This document shows positions 20,912 through 32,300 of a DNA stretch of 64,000 nucleotides, piece after piece. Position 1 is the stretch's first letter, and each line of letters begins with the position of its first letter. The DNA is taken from positions 406,429 to 470,428 of the forward strand of contig NC_018260.1 in NCBI RefSeq assembly GCF_000227135.1, given 5' to 3'. Position numbers and translations under genes: made by a program. The notes under the pieces were generated by a model. It was not told the origin of the DNA and searched no databases. It saw only the letters and a list, made by a program, of their open reading frames with translations. The DNA comes from Leishmania donovani. Its lineage: Eukaryota > Euglenozoa > Kinetoplastea > Trypanosomatida > Trypanosomatidae.

Positions 20912-23201
20912 TGGTTGTTGGATGTGGCGATGTCGCGGGTCGCGTCTTCGTGTACGTGTGTGTTTGTGTGATCATCGCTGCTTCGCTCGTTCGCTCTTTC
21001 ACTCTTTCTCTCTCACGTGCGTGTGTGTGTGTGTGTGTGTGTTTGCCTGATTTTTTGTTTCTTCGTTCTTCTTATGCTCCTTTCCACTTCCTCTCTCCCC
21101 CTCTCTCCTTTTTTTTTTCGCGGAGTTATTTGTTGATCTCGCCCCCGCTGTTTGATCCTCCTCGCTCACGTTTTTTTTTATCTCGTGTTGTTGCCATCTT
21201 CGTTTTCCCCGGCACCGCGTCGGTGTGGTCGTTTGGTGTTGTGTTTCGATTCGCTTTGCCGCTGTCGAATACGCCCCACCGTCTTCGGCGGAGGAGGCCG
21301 CGAGAACGAGCAAGAGAAAGCAGGGCTGCTAAGCCGATGCGGATGAAAAAAGAAGGCGACCGAAAGGCGCGCAAGTCATTTTTTTTTGTTGCATGGAAGT
21401 TTTTTGATGATGTGGTGATTGTTTGGTTTTCCTTTGGTGCTGTCGCTTGTCATCGTGTTTGGTGCGTCGGTGAGGATATGCCGGTGTGTAAGTGTTTTGT
21501 GTATGTGTTTCGTGTGTTATAATGTGTATTCCTCCTCGTCGTTTTGGTGTTCGCTTTTCTCTTTCTTCTTTTTCCTCACTGTCTCTCTCTCTCTCCTTTT
21601 TTCAAAGAAAAAAAGGAACGTGCGTGTGCGCATGTGAGTGCTTCCCGATGCATGCACGGCGTACGTTTCGATCAACGCCGCTGGTGCTATTCTCATTCGC
21701 AGACACGCATACACAGAGACTTGCACGCGCGCACCTTCTCTCACGCTCTCACTTGGCTACGATGAATAGAGAAGAGCAGCGGCAAGCATGGTCATTGATG
21801 GTCAGCAGGAAAGAAGTGTCTCTTGCGCAATCTATGTGAGGCAGAAAGAGAAAGAAAGGACGGCTCGATATGCGCTTGACGCAGGCAGCTCTTTTTTTGT
21901 TTTCATCAGGGGCTCGGTAAACACCACCGGACGCTGAGAAACGCAGGCATGTCTCTCAGCCTCGCACGCACGCTCGGGCTCATACGCGCACGCACCGTCA
22001 GAGCTGAGAAACAAAAAAGGTTGAACTAACAGATAGCGACTGATGGAGCAAGGAAAGTATTTCTTTTCCTCTGTCTGTTTCTGGTTCATTGTGCGTGCCC
22101 GTGTCGGGAGGAACATGACGAAGACTCTCCTGGTGGTAAGGACGATTATTGCAGTGGGTGCTATTGCCCTTGTATCACCACCTCTGTTGTCCAGCAGCAC
22201 GGCCGGCAGGGGGGTGTACATGTAAATGTGTGCCGTTGTTGCCCCAATGTGTTTGGTGCGCGTGGAAGTTGGGGATGTGGGGACAGAGAGACGAGGGTAG
22301 AGAGGTGGTGGTGAAGCGCGGGACAAGGTGCAAAGGAACGTATACGCACGCCGTGTTGTGTGCAATGGAAGGAAGTGGAGGGGAAGAGAGACGCTGGCGT
22401 GACTCTGCTGCTTGCAAAGGTGCGTCGATTCGTCCTCTCCCTCGATCTCCTCGTCATCCACCCTTTTTTTCACCTCCGCACTGCTACCACCATCATCGCC
22501 ACCACGGCCGTCTTTCCTCGCCTCCCTCGGCCCACACACAAGCACAGATAAGCGCCACAAATACACAAGTGTTTACTTCTCCCTTATCGCGATGTCTACT
22601 GTACGAACAGACAACAACTCGCACACAAAGCCCCCCCTCTCGCGATGGTCGACTATCATATATACGCAACGCAGCAAAAAGAAAAAGAGGTAGAAGAGAG
22701 TAGAGAAAAAGAAAGAACAAAACCAAAATTAACACGAGCGTGATCTCTTGGTTTTTACATGTGTGTGTTTGTTTTTTTGCCTGCGCATTTTTCTTTTCTT
22801 CTTTACAACGCTGGTGGTGCGACTCCGCGTGCGTTGTTTAGTAGCCCACAAAGACCAAAAATCCTTCAACCGTCTTTTCTCTGTCGCAGTTGTGTCATTA
22901 CACCTTCACCCGTTTCTCCTTCCTCGAGCGCTCTTCATGTTGCCCCTCTCGTTTTTCCCTCTCTCTTGTCGTTGAAATTACCTATGCGGTGTGTGTGTGT
23001 GTATGTGTATGTGTTTGCATCCTCGTGTGACCTTCTCCCCTCCCTTCCTCCCTCCCCCACTCCCCTTTTTATACAGATGCCCTTTTTTGTTTTTCGTTGT
23101 CGCTTTCCCTTTTTCTCGTTTTCGTTTGTGTACGTGTGGGTGCTGTTCTGCTTGCCTGTATGTCTGCCTCTCTCTCTCTCTCCCTCCCCCTTTTCTGCAC
23201 G

Positions 23202-23236
<35 letters not shown>

Positions 23237-23639
23237 CGTGCGTCTGCACGGTGCGGCGTTTTCTTTGTGTTTTGCTGTGTGTTTTGTTGTAGCTGTTTCC
23301 TTTTCTGTTTGCTTTTTGATGATGCGCCGCCCCTCCTCCTCCTCCCTTTTCTTTTTTTTCGTCCCGCCAGCAGACCTGTCTCGCTCTCGCTCTCTCCCTC
23401 TCTCTTGTTGCTACGCTGGTTTCCCCTCCCCGCCTGCTTTCCGTGGAAAGCGGCGCCGTGCGCTTTTGAGTGTACGCGTACGAATCCCGCAAGAAGGGGA
23501 ACGGCTGTTTGATAGCCAAACGCAGACGGGCACACACACACACGCAGAGCGAGTGGCGTGCATCAGAGGCCCGAAAGAACCGCATTCCATGCCAAGCACG
23601 AGAGGACGAAAAAATAAAAGGAGCGCGATGCGAGTGGCG

Positions 23640-24490
23640 ACGGAGAGGCTCTCGCCGGTGCAGCCGAGCCCCGCGATCGTTGTGCTGAGTCTCTTTCCGG
23701 TCTGCACCCCTCTCTCTTTTGGCCGGTTAACCTTGACGGTGCAGCGGGCATCCTAACGGAGAGCAGGGCGTCCGAGAGAGGCGAAGGAGGTACATAGCAA
23801 TGTCACGAGATTACGGCAAGGAACAGACAAGACGCCTGACGTGGCTAGAAGAGTGCAAGAGACATCGCTGCACTCAGGCTCGCCTGCGTGATGGAGTAAG
23901 GTGTCAAAGGTAGAAACGAAGCATACCTTTTCTTCGCATGTTTTCACGGTGCCCACTTCCCTGCCGTACAACAGGAGTCAAACGCCACTCTAACCCCTGA
24001 CCCGTCACGAGGCTCCATCGTGTGGCGCGAAGCAGCCGCAAACGCGCGCGCTGCAGCAGTGCATGCTCGGTTATACAAGCAGGGTTCGGCATCAAACCCT
24101 ACCCACCATCACCCGCCTCGCAGGTCGCCTCACAGGCGCACTCCTCGGGGTGGTTCAGGCGCCCTACACCAATAGACACTGAGAGACTGGTGAGGTACGT
24201 TCGGGTCGCGCTGACACTCTGCCCATCATGTGGATGGCGCAAGCGTGTGCACTGTCGCGGGTTGCTCTGACGCAACGCCATCCAGGGTCTCATCGCCGGC
24301 ATCAGCAGTGGCACATCGCCCCAACCTCCCCACGTCGTAGGCACTTGTCCCTGTCACCACCAGAGGTGGTTCGGCATTTTTCAGGGCCGGCGATGCGGGC
24401 CGGCTTCCTCCCACACAAGGCGGGTGTGCTTGAACCTTTGAAATATCACGCCTCGAGGTGCCCCCCCCCTCCCTCTCGCCTCGTCATCGG
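23640..24490. mobile_element. degenerate SIDER-like retroposon copy B
   Basis: A sharp change from T/C-rich spacer to balanced GC-rich sequence with no credible protein. It shares two blocks in inverse order and orientation with copy A near 3.2 kb: 24115-24135 matches exactly and 24360-24377 at 17/18. Composition and dispersion fit the SIDER family of Leishmania. An A-rich purine tract begins just after 24490, which would be the 3' end if the element reads on the + strand. Boundaries are approximate. Confidence 0.5.
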
Positions 24491-24835
24491 GGGCGCAGCG
24501 GCAAAGAAACGAAAAAGAGAAGAAAGGAGGCTGAGATGGGCAGAAGGGAAAGATCCGCGCCGCGCGCCCTACGAAAAGTTTGGCGCGTACGCCAAGACCA
24601 CAATCCGAGGACGGAAAAGAAGGACGACGTCGGCACAGGAATGTCCATCGCCATGGAAAACAAAGAGGAAAATGAAAACGATGGCCGAAGCGCAGCAGAA
24701 AGGGCCAAAGGACAACAGAGAGAAAGAGAGTGGTGGCGGGGTGAGCGCGAATACGGGCCGCCCAAGCACGTCGCTGGTGGAGAAGAGGCCAGAAGAAAGT
24801 CGACGAGCACAGGTGTCGCCGTGGCATTGGCGTAA
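24485..24835. other. purine-rich block within pyrimidine-rich spacer
   Basis: The + strand switches to A/G-rich for ~350 bases next to SIDER-like copy B, opposite to the surrounding C/T bias. A frame here reads as Lys/Arg/Glu-rich protein, but it begins inside the repeat and shows no domain. I treat it as non-coding, perhaps the A-rich tail of the retroposon plus flanking sequence. Confidence 0.45.
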
Positions 24836-26576
24836 CAGACACGTGGATGGGTGTGCATGCATCGCTGTGTGTATGCTACTTTCGTTGAACCGGGACACGC
24901 ACGCTTTGGCTGATCGCTTGCACTCGACCCTTCGGGCTTCAGTTCCTCCTTTGCCTCCCCGCACTTACCCACCCCACACACGCGATTGCAGTCGCCACCG
25001 CGAGCCGATGACCTGTGCGCCGGCGCATGCTCGCTTTCTTCCTCTTGCTTAATCAGATGCCATTATATAAGCTCCTAATCCCCAAGCGGATGTCAAACGT
25101 AAACCTGCTTCTCCATGTTTGTGAGCAATTCAACGCAGGCCGCGCAAAGCCTCCGTTTTTTTGTTTTGTTCCCCACCCACCCCAGATGCATGTGGGCAAG
25201 TCTCAGCGCTTCTTTTTCGGTGTGGCCTGTTCGATTTGTCTTGTTCTTGGCGTACTCTTGCTCTCCCGTTTTTTATTTTCTGTTGCTGTTTCTCTCTTCT
25301 GCGGCAGCAGGTACTTCTCAGGCGCGTGCGTTGTTCCTTCGTTTGATTCGTTGTTTCCCGTTCCCTCGAGCACGCAGCACTTTGGCTGCTTCTAATGAAG
25401 CGGAGCATGGATATAACCGCGCTCACACACACACACACACATACGCTTGTATGCCTACACTTGTACGTCGTTGGTGGATGTTTTTCTACTCCCTTTTTCC
25501 CCTGTTTGGGGGAGGGAGGGGGGCTTCGCCAGCTCTCTTTCTTCTCTTGTGTTTGTGGGTTTCTTTGTTTCTTCTTTGCATCTCCATCTCCTCTTCAGCG
25601 CTCTCACTCTCTCCCCATCTATCTATCTGCGTGTGTGTGTGTGTGTGTGTGTTTTTCATGTGCTCCTTTTCCTTCTTTATTGGTCTCTTCCATTGTTGTT
25701 GCTTGGTTGGCTGGTTGGTTTCACTTGAAGGTTTTTTGGGGTTTTGCGTCCCTCTGTGCTTGCTGTTATTATTCTTTTTTCCCTTCTGTTTCTCCAATAT
25801 GCCCACCCACTCACTTCACTTGTCCTCCTGCCCCCCCCCCTCTCAACACACACACCGCCAGTCTCCGTCTACACCTCTTGTGCGATTTCCGGAATAAATT
25901 CGACGAACAACAACAGAATAAAAAGATGATCAGTATATGATTCTTTTGTTTTCGCGTGTGTGTGTGTATGCGTCCCCCACCCTCCTCCCGCACACACACA
26001 CACACACACATCACCCTTCCCTGGAGCTGTTCGATCCTCAAGACAATGTGAAACGGAACCCAGTCTGTTTTTTTGTTGTTGGTGTTATTCAAGAGAGGCC
26101 AATGTCGCCGCGGCGGCAAAAGCCGCTTTCTCAATGAATTGATGTGTGCCCACGTACTTAGTTGCTCGTTGCTTCCTTCATGGTGTCAGATACGCGCACG
26201 GCGTTCCAACGTGAGACGTGCGACGGAGCAGAAGCGAGCGGGCTCATGAGCGCCTGCTCCTCCGCACACAACGCAGCGACCGCCAAGCTCCAAAAGATGC
26301 CGTGCATATGGGTGGGAAAAGCCCCCTCCCTCCCCACTCCACGCACTTCCTTGTTGAATGGATGAGCACAGCATGCTCCGCTCTCACCAATCGAAAGCAT
26401 CTTTTCGCTCTCCTCCTCCGCCTTTTCCTCTTCCTTCGCCTACTCGTCGCGCTGCGGTTTCCGCGTCCACACCCAGCGCTGACTCGCATACGCAAACGCG
26501 TTCGTATAAGTTTTTCTTTCGTTCCCGAATCGGAGAAACCTCTGGCTCTTTTCACTGCAAACTCTGCATCTTGGCC

Positions 26577-26599
26577 GCGTTTTTTTTTTTTCAAAGGCT
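26577..26599 (+). promoter_or_regulatory. candidate spliced-leader acceptor for the SDH4-like gene
   Basis: A (T)12-class tract followed by CAAAG gives the first AG at about 26598-26599, ~70 bases before the ATG at 26670. Inferred from sequence only. Confidence 0.4.
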
Positions 26600-26669
26600 G
26601 TGTACGCCATTTGCTTCCGGCATCCCTGCCTCACTCTCACACACACGCACACCTCCACTCCCCTCCTCT

Positions 26670-27140
26670 ATGCCGTACGTGTCCAGCGCATCACCGATGT
26701 TGGCTGGTCGCTCGCTTTTGCTGTCTCAGAATCGCCTGGGATGTAACCGTGCTGCTCTTCTCGGCGGCGCTGCGGCGAATCTGCGTGTCTCTACTCGTCT
26801 ATCGACGGCATCAGCGGCCACCAGCCGCGCACAGAGTGGTGCCCTCACCGTCTCCAAGCGTCAATACCTCGGATCCACGGTTATCCCAAACTTCATAACC
26901 CACTGCACTCAGATCGGCGCCTGCACGTCTCTCTCCACCATTCTCTATAGTCCCATCGGCACTGCCATGACGATCGTGCTCGCTTACAACGTCATTGTGA
27001 TATGCTCCAAGCATGTGAACTACTCGCTGGAGATTACGGCGAAGGACTACGTGCAGGACCAGCAACTACTGACTATCATGCGCTACGGCATTCTTAGCTG
27101 CATTCTTCTCGGGATGGAGGTTATGTTTATCGAGATTTGA
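26670..27140 (+). CDS. candidate succinate dehydrogenase membrane anchor CybS/SDH4 (156 aa)
   Basis: Small protein with an N-terminus rich in Arg, Ser, Ala and Leu and without acidic residues (~1-65), typical of a mitochondrial presequence. Two hydrophobic segments follow (~88-113 and ~133-156), with a weaker one before them (~75-90). Between them lies H115-x10-D126-Y127-V, i.e. the HX10DY signature of the CybS/SdhD anchor, where the His ligates haem b and the Asp-Tyr pair lies near the quinone site. The His sits at the end of one membrane segment and DY before the last one, as in SdhD. Trypanosomatid complex II is known to have very diverged anchors recognisable mainly by such motifs. The assignment is motif-based. 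ATG 26670 is chosen because upstream codons lie in UTR-like sequence. Confidence 0.6.
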   Translation: MPYVSSASPMLAGRSLLLSQNRLGCNRAALLGGAAANLRVSTRLSTASAATSRAQSGALTVSKRQYLGSTVIPNFITHCTQIGACTSLSTILYSPIGTAMTIVLAYNVIVICSKHVNYSLEITAKDYVQDQQLLTIMRYGILSCILLGMEVMFIEI

Positions 27141-27731
27141 CATGCTGCGCGGAGGGCAGGCATGCCTCTGAGCATGTAAATCTGTGTCCCTGTTCAAGTG
27201 TCTGCGCCCGGTTTGGGCACGACGAAGCCGCGCGAAACACTTGCCTCACCTTTTGCTCTCGCGTATTTTCAGAAAGCGTGAAAGGCATCTCATCCGTGGG
27301 CGCGTGTCGTTGCTGTTTCCAGGCCATACGGAATGTTGGGCTGGGGTCACAGCTGCTCTGCCCGGCCAGTGTATGTGTGTCTTGGACTTAAAAGAAGGGG
27401 GGATTCCGTCCTTATCCTCTTTGTGCAGCCCACTCAGTGCCTCGCGTATTCATGGGACGTGGCGTGCAATCCGGGGTAGGCCAAAGTCGAGAAGATGCAC
27501 GTGATGCGATCTCGAGCGGATCTGGAGAGATGGAAATGGCGCTCATCTCTTTGTTTTTTTTCTTAGGAAGCACACGGCACCGCCGGACTGGGAGAGGCCG
27601 ATGCCCAAGAACGGAGAAAAAAATAAAGTGCATCCGTGCAGAAGCGGCACCGCACAGCCGCCCTTCCCATGGCCTTTCTTATGTTCTGGTAGAAAACGGC
27701 CCCTTCCAGCTCGTGTGTGCCCAGTCGCTAT

Positions 27732-27750
27732 TATATATATATATATATAT
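27732..27750. repeat. (TA)n microsatellite
   Basis: About nine TA units followed by GTATACATTC in untranslated DNA. Confidence 0.85.
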
Positions 27751-27869
27751 GTATACATTCGCTGTTTTCGTTTGGCTGTCGTCTTTTATCGGCGTTTCTG
27801 ATTTGTGTCGTAGCGTTAGTTTGGTCGGCTCCCCTCCCTCCTCCCCTAGCATGAACGTTTAAGAAGTAC

Positions 27870-28730
27870 CTCTTCTGATGTCGTGTAGGTATCTCTTCCC
27901 ATGATGGTGCCAGCCACCGCACCGCGGTATCAGGGTCCAGTGCCCCCACTCCGTGGGGAGCCCAAGAGCGTGCATCCTGTCCTCGGGTACGGGGGTGCGG
28001 ACTCTTGGTGCCAGCGGACAGCTCTGTGCTGACACGGTGCGGGGGAGACGTGCGGTCGTGATCACATTTGTATCAGCTCACTACGCATCGTGCCGACGAC
28101 CCAGCACGTAGTGGAAGAAGCGATCCGTACCCATCACCCCCTCCCCTACAGCGCATGCGTGCGAAGCGCGTGGCACCTGCTGCATCCGGCCGGGTGGGCC
28201 GATGAGGTGCAGATGCCGGCAGCATGACGAGAGCACCCTCGAGCTGCACCACCGGGTCCTCCAGACTCCCATGTGAAGAGCCTCCACACCATAGTGTGGC
28301 ATGCCGCGGCTTGAAGCGACTGAGAGCGCGAAGCAAGGCACACGGGCAGGGTGCGCAGGGTCTCAGAAGGCCCTGACCTGAGGCTGGCCAACTTCCTCTC
28401 TTCGCCCATCCAGCATGCGAGTAACCCCCCCCCCTCCCTGCCTACCACCCGCGCGGACGACGCCACCGCTTGTGCCCTCGAGCAGCACCCTGGCCGCGGC
28501 CCGCGTTGGATCGATGCGTGCAGTCCATCTGCGTCTCCGTGTGGGGCCGTTCACGGAGCACGCGCGCGAGGAAGGGACGAGGAAGGGATGAGAAGAGCCC
28601 GTTCGGCGCATGACCCCGATGCAACGGCAGGGCGGCTCGTCCGAGACGACGACGGATGTAGCTGCAGTGCGGCAGAGGTGGATGAGCTGTGGTTGTGCAT
28701 GCGTATACGTTTGCCGGCGTGACCTCGTGG
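27870..28730. mobile_element. SIDER-like repeat segment C (tentative)
   Basis: GC-rich, non-pyrimidine-biased sequence in the middle of spacer DNA, with no sustained open frame carrying a domain. Phrases such as the one around 27913-27980 look to me like Leishmania retroposon-derived repeats seen in many intergenic regions. I found no long exact match to copies A or B, so it may be a different subfamily. Boundaries are uncertain. Confidence 0.38.
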
Positions 28731-29387
28731 TGAGGCGGCACGTTGAAAATGTTTTAAAAGGGCGTTATCCCATCGCCATTTGCGTCTCTGCGTGCGTGTG
28801 CGTGTGTGTGCCGATCGGATGCGCAGCTTCTAGGACAGAGGAGAGGTACATAGCGAGACGAAGAGGAGTCAGAATGCCGCGTCTACTCCCCACGCTCACG
28901 CACAGGCCGAGCAACCCCCTCCCTTCCCTCTCAGCTTTGTACGTTGAGCTCCACACACGGAACGAGAAAGCGGAAGGCCGCGCACACTGCGTGACGGATG
29001 GGCGGCGTGGAGCGTGTCTGCCCTCCCCGTTCCCCGCTCCACACATGCAGCATGGGAATGTCACGAAGAGTGGCACGTCGTACTCGTCGGCCGCTTTGCG
29101 CCGGCGTCGAGCCCCACCCCACTCCCTCTCACATCCTTTTTCGACCTCATCCACCCCTGCTCGAGAGCAGATGGGCTGCGCTCGAATTCCTCTCTCGGCT
29201 GCTTCTCGCCGTCTCTCTACACCATGCAACCCTGATGTGCTGGGTGCTACACCTCTCCCACCCCTTCCTCTCGCCTGTCCTTCTCTCGCTCTGTACATGA
29301 CGGCTACTCAGCGCTGTACACCACGTCGCACAGCACCACCCACGTGCCTACATCGCGCGGACGGATCGACTAGATTCTGTTCGCGCC

Positions 29388-32300
29388 ATGTCGTCCGAAG
29401 ACTACGAAGAGAGTGGCGTCGCCTCTGATCGTGAGCGCGATGCGAACGATGATGTTGAGGGGGAAGACGACGAATCAGCGTCCGACTCCGCGGAGGAGCT
29501 GAAGCCGCGTTCCTTACACCCCTCCGACAAGGAAGCGGTGGAAGAGGAAGAAGAGGAGGACTACGACGCACTCGACGACGCACCCGCGCCAAAACCGCTC
29601 CCAAAGACGATCAGCCTAATGCTACCTCGGAAAGCGTCAGCGGGGGCGGCGTGCGAACCAACGCGCGTGTACGTGTGCCTGACACGTGGCATGATTGGTC
29701 GATCTCTGGAACGCGATGCCCACAGCGAGGACAGCGACAGCGATGGGGAAGACGAGGAGGCCGCTGCCTCGTCAACCGCTCCACTGGCAGCGGCAGCAGG
29801 GAGAGTTGGCGCCGACGATGAAGCAGGAGAGGATGAAGTGAGCAGTGCCGCCGCGACATTGCAGGGCTGCTGCGCAGACCATCACCACTACGAGACCGAC
29901 TACGCGGCGCCCCTGGCGGCATTGCGGCGTCGCCTCATCCTTCGGCACCTTCACGGTAACCAAAAATGCCAGCAGCGCTTCCTGTTGTCCGAACGCGCGC
30001 GCGAGAAGCGGGCAGCTCAGTCACCCCACGGCGACGCAGCAGTTGGGGAAGGAGAAGGGAGCGACGGCAGTGGGGAGGCAGAAAACAGCAGCACCAACCC
30101 ACTCGAAACGATGGTGTGGCCGTGGACGGCTGTGCAGAAACCTCCGCCGTACTGGCTTCCAGCTCTTCTATCCAACGACATTCACACATTTCAGCGCATT
30201 CTTCAAATCATGTACGGCTGGATCATTGCCCCAGACCCGCACCCATCCGACCAGCTGCAGCTAGACGCGGCTGGGCAACTTTGCACCGCCACACCAGGTA
30301 CCAAGAAAGAAAGGGATGACGAGGACGCCGAGGACTCCGAGAAGGCAGACTTTTTCCTCGCCTCCGGCGCCTTTCCTGGCGCTGGCAGTGAGGAGACGAG
30401 CACCGACAGCGCGAATCGGGAGAGCCCGGCACCCGCGCGGTGCACGTCGAAGAGCTTGCTCGGCGCCTTCAACGAGTGTGAGGTCGACGAAGAGCAGCGC
30501 CACTCGGACGAGGAGTCGCCGAACCAGCAGCCCGACCTGGAATCACAGGATAGCCCCAGCTGCTCACGCGCGATGCAGAGCATTTCCACAGCCCCACCAC
30601 CTGTCGCCGCACTGCCGTATTTCCCGTTCGCCGAGTACGAGTTTTACATCGTGTTCGACGAGGCTAGTGAGGAATGGCACCTTCTGGACACGCACCCGCT
30701 CTTCGTGATGGAGGCCTGTCGACGCCGACGAGCAGAGCAGATGAGTCACGAAGGGGACCAGCCGGAGGCCGAGACGAGGGACGGCGCTGACCTCGGAAGT
30801 GACGAGGAGACCGCGAGCGAGGAAGAGAGCGAAGGAGAGGAAGAGAACGAGGAAACGGTGAAGGGCAGCTGTCATGTCCCACGGTACGCACTGGATACTA
30901 TAGTCCCTGTAAGCCCCGTCATTCTGGCGGCGCTCTTCTCCCCCGCTGCGTTGCGGTGTTGTCTCCTGCAGCCTCTTCAGGCAGAGCCGCGCAATGAGGA
31001 CGACTCTGATGAGGCGGAGGGCCACGACGCGGACAGCGACGCGGCCGCTGCAGCGTCTCTGCGAAGTGTCTCCCCTCACGCTGTGCTGCGAACCTTTGAC
31101 CACGCCTGGCTGTCTGTGGACATGCCAGTTGCTCTCCCCATTTTGGCGACCATCTGCCGCGCCCGGCAACGTGTCCTGCAGCAGGATGCACTGCGAATTC
31201 CCTACGCACTCGGCAATTTGTGGATCGATGTGAACCCCCTCTACGCGCTGTCCGCCTTCGCCGACGTCGTCAATGCTGCCGGGGTCGATGACGTGCGTCT
31301 GTGGAGAGCGCCGCCGGGGCAGCACCCGGAAGACGACGACGACGACGACGGGGACAGCAATAGTGGCGAGGTTTCGGCAGAAGGAAGCACGATGAGGGCG
31401 GCAGAGCTGTGCTCCCCACACCGGTGGGGCACCGCCCTGGACAGCATCGCTGACCCCGGCCATTACGGCCGCCTGGTGTTGAACGCTCTGTTAGATGCCG
31501 GCCTGCTCCCTACGCGGCCGGTAGAGCTGGCGATCTTTCATCACCTCAGTCTCTTGCGCCTGGCGCTGTGGTGGTGGATGCGGTTGCCCCCGAAGCTGAT
31601 TCAGAAGTGGGGTGTCGACGCAGCAGACGATGGGCACGTCGCGGATGATAGTGCAGACGACGATGCCGGCATGGCGGAAATGTCCGACGAGGGCGTCACC
31701 GATGAGGAGCTGAACGAGATGACGGTCAACGATGTCACCGAGCTCCTCCTACAGCGCATTGAGAATATGAACGACCGCGACGCCCGTTTGCGGAGTCTCC
31801 GCTTGCGCAAGCGGCACCCAACGGTGGTGTTTGCGCCGCTTCTTCAGCGTGTGCTACTGGAACTGCAGAGGCGCCTCAATCGCATGAGCGCCGTGGACGC
31901 GCGCCGCGTGCCACTAGCCCCGTCGCAGTACACGCTGCAGGAGAGCGTGGCGCGCACGTACGTCGCAGAGCGACTTGAGAGCGGGCATCCTCATCAGGAC
32001 CCTCTCGTGACCGCTGCTTTTGTTGGTCTCGCCGGTCGCACCCCTGCCGCTACTCACGAAATGTCGGCTGCGCCTGTGGCAGTGGGAGCCGCACACGCTG
32101 CCGCCGTACGTCATCAGCGGCTGTATCAGAGCGACCTCGTCCTGCTCCTGTTGGCCCTCACGACGACACCAGCACCTCTGCCCTCGCGTGCCGCGACGAT
32201 CCTCGACGTCGACGACCGATTCGCCTCCGTTGTGGAGGAGAACGCCTGCGCGGCAGAAGAGAATTTGAAAGAGGCACAGAGCGACGACGTCGACGCCCAC

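Larger units (their letters stand above)
17986..26669. other. 8.7-kb region without a convincing gene
   Basis: Most of this stretch is T/C-rich with long homopolymers and TG/CA/CTG/CTCTCG microsatellites (for example 20604-20626, 20892-20911, 21018-21042, 23204-23232, 25424-25440, 25991-26010). Open frames are Phe/Ser/Leu/Cys-rich strings read out of polypyrimidine DNA. It holds a C4 run cluster (18099-18120), a SIDER-like element (about 23640-24490) and an adjoining purine-rich block (about 24485-24835). It probably represents the PUF 3' UTR, the next 5' UTR and spacer. I found no rRNA or tRNA gene by eye; small RNAs cannot be excluded. Confidence 0.6.
27141..29387. other. intergenic/UTR region with a repeat element
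   Basis: About 2.2 kb. It holds a (TA)n run (27732-27750), a GC-rich SIDER-like segment (about 27870-28730) and pyrimidine-rich DNA (29100-29300) leading to the next gene. No supported coding region. Confidence 0.6.

Noticed and set aside
20659..21522. 287-aa open frame
   Set aside because: Reads as Phe/Ser/Leu/Cys and Val/Cys runs from polypyrimidine and TG-repeat DNA; no domain and overlapping frames of similar quality.
24228..25052. 274-aa open frame with Lys/Arg-rich middle
   Set aside because: Begins inside a SIDER-like repeat and passes through a purine-rich simple region; no domain, no splice-like leader.
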